A DNA stretch of 64,000 bases from Burkholderiaceae bacterium (GTDB lineage: Bacteria > Pseudomonadota > Gammaproteobacteria > Burkholderiales > Burkholderiaceae_F), in the NCBI GenBank assembly GCA_019236735.1, contig JAFAIM010000012.1:62001-126000 (forward strand), written 5' to 3'. How positions within the stretch are numbered: the first letter of the stretch is position 1; each line of letters opens with the position of its first letter. Positions 63,091 through 64,000 of the stretch are shown piece by piece. Made by a program: the position numbers and the translations under genes. The notes below the pieces were generated by a model, which saw nothing but the letters and a program-made list of their open reading frames with translations, was not told the DNA's origin and searched no databases.

Positions 63091-64000
63091 CTACGCGGTC
63101 GACGCTGCTGGCACGCGCCGCGAGGTAGCTTTCGACGCAAGTGCGAATACCACGATCGCGGCGGCGGCAAACGCCGCCTCCGTGTACAGCATCGCAGAGG
63201 CGCCCAGCTGCGTGTACACCGATCCCTCGATCAGCCCCATGTACAAAATCGGCATGTTCGAGAGCGAGGCGAACACGTTGTAGCCGGTTGCAGCTGAAGT
63301 CAGGCCGATCGTTTCCAGCGCCACCGCCGAGAAACCGGCATAAGAAAAGCCGTTCAGAAACGCGTACAGCAGTGTGAACGCGACGAACATCGTCGCGGTG
63401 TGCGGCGCCATCGCCATCGCCACCATGCATAAGGCCTGCGCTACGCCGAACAGCAGATAAGCGCTCTTGCGATCGATGCGGTCGCAGAAGTAACCGCCGA
63501 TCAGGCAGCCGAGCGCGGACACGAGCCCGGCGAGCGTGCCATTGGCAAGCGCAACGGTGTCGGCGCTCGCGTGCCAGCCGTCCGCTACGGCCGCCCAGAG
63601 GTTCGACGCGGCGCCGGTTCCGATCGGCAGGAACACGACCAGCAGCGCCATGAAGCCGCGGCGCGAGCTCGCCATCGACCACAAGTCTTTCAGGACCCTT
63701 GCCGCGCTCGCCCACTGCCGCGCGAGCGCAACGCGCAAACTGCTTTGGCCGCCGGCGGACGCAGGCGAGTCGGCGCGCTTAGGCTCCTCGATCCACTTCA
63801 GCGCCAGCGTGCACAGAACGCAGGCCAAAGCGAGCACAGCTGCGGAGATCAGCGGCGACGACAAATGGTGCGCCAGCCATAGCCCGGCGCCGCCGCCGAG
63901 GCCCGCACCTCCCAGGTTGCCTGCTTGCAGCCATCCGCCCGCGCGCCCCTTTTCCTCCGCACCGGTGTGATGGGCGATCAGCGCTTCGGCCGACATCGAC
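63091..64000 (-). CDS. MFS transporter, C-terminal part
   Basis: The window ends within this gene; about 303 codons are present and the C-terminus is complete (stop at 63091). Nine or so membrane segments; GGYFCDRIDRKSAYLLFGVA is the inter-helix MFS loop motif of the second half. A frame-internal ATG at 63996 is unlikely to be the true start, because a 12-helix MFS protein needs about 100 more residues. Type not clear; it resembles AmpG-like or sugar/oligopeptide permeases in its GGWLQAGNLGGAGLGGG opening. Confidence 0.8.
   Translation of the reverse strand, partial: SMSAEALIAHHTGAEEKGRAGGWLQAGNLGGAGLGGGAGLWLAHHLSSPLISAAVLALACVLCTLALKWIEEPKRADSPASAGGQSSLRVALARQWASAARVLKDLWSMASSRRGFMALLVVFLPIGTGAASNLWAAVADGWHASADTVALANGTLAGLVSALGCLIGGYFCDRIDRKSAYLLFGVAQALCMVAMAMAPHTATMFVAFTLLYAFLNGFSYAGFSAVALETIGLTSAATGYNVFASLSNMPILYMGLIEGSVYTQLGASAMLYTEAAFAAAAIVVFALASKATSRRVPAASTA

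Overview
The window is high-GC DNA from a Betaproteobacterium, probably a member of or relative of the Burkholderiales. The call rests on gene order (mnmG-rsmG-parA-parB followed by atpI-B-E-F-H-A-G-D-C; hemE-priA; DUF971-ubiE-Tim44-ubiJ-ubiB), on GTP-dependent PEP carboxykinase, on a type IV pilus minor-pilin/PilY1 operon and on the protein sequences themselves. It is an origin-proximal chromosomal segment: dnaA, dnaN, gyrB, rpmH, rnpA, yidD, yidC, parA, parB, mnmG, rsmG and mnmE are all present, and two parS-type sites lie between mnmG and an AsmA-like gene. No IS element, prophage, CRISPR array or rRNA gene was seen. There is one tRNA gene (Arg, anticodon CCG).

Layout. 0-2.6 kb: the start of a carboxymuconolactone-decarboxylase-like gene cut by the window edge, then two AT-richer genes for exported proteins, one alginate-lyase-like, that look acquired. 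2.8-8.3 kb: gyrB, dnaN and dnaA on the minus strand. 8.7-11.4 kb: rpmH-rnpA-yidD-yidC on the plus strand. 11.4-16.4 kb: a TonB-dependent receptor, a small exported protein, an exported AhpD/CMD-like protein and an ammonium transporter; a 48-bp element occurs twice here. 16.6-18.6 kb: a small exported protein and a PP2C phosphatase-Ser/Thr kinase fusion. 18.8-25.8 kb: the complete F1Fo ATP synthase operon. 26.1-30.5 kb: parB, parA, rsmG, mnmG. 30.6-37.2 kb: parS pair, AsmA-like protein, pckG, cold-shock protein, panB, mnmE.

From about 37.3 kb rightward most genes are on the plus strand: a small membrane protein, a Lys/Met-rich exported protein with a clear terminator, hemE, priA, the minor pilin operon (fimT-pilV-pilW-pilX-pilY1-pilE-like), then (after a minus-strand cytochrome c5) tRNA-Arg, a DUF433/DUF5615 toxin-antitoxin pair, the ubiquinone block DUF971-ubiE-Tim44-ubiJ-ubiB, glmU, a tautomerase and an ALDH7 dehydrogenase. 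The last 5 kb holds a PemK/MazF-like toxin-antitoxin pair, an S1/P1 nuclease, a Tat-signal FAH-family hydrolase overlapping an MFS transporter, a small membrane protein and an incomplete second MFS transporter.

The clearest large-scale signal is strand organisation. 27 of 34 protein genes left of 37.25 kb are on the minus strand and 22 of 28 right of it are on the plus strand, while the usual rpmH-rnpA-yidD-yidC-mnmE run is split, with mnmE about 24 kb away and inverted. Candidate DnaA boxes occur in three intergenic regions (dnaN-dnaA, dnaA-rpmH, hemE-priA), so the place of the origin is open. Most genes are housekeeping. The less ordinary parts are the phosphatase-kinase fusion beside an orphan amtB, the repeated 48-bp element, the collagen-like tail on PilY1 and the two toxin-antitoxin modules.
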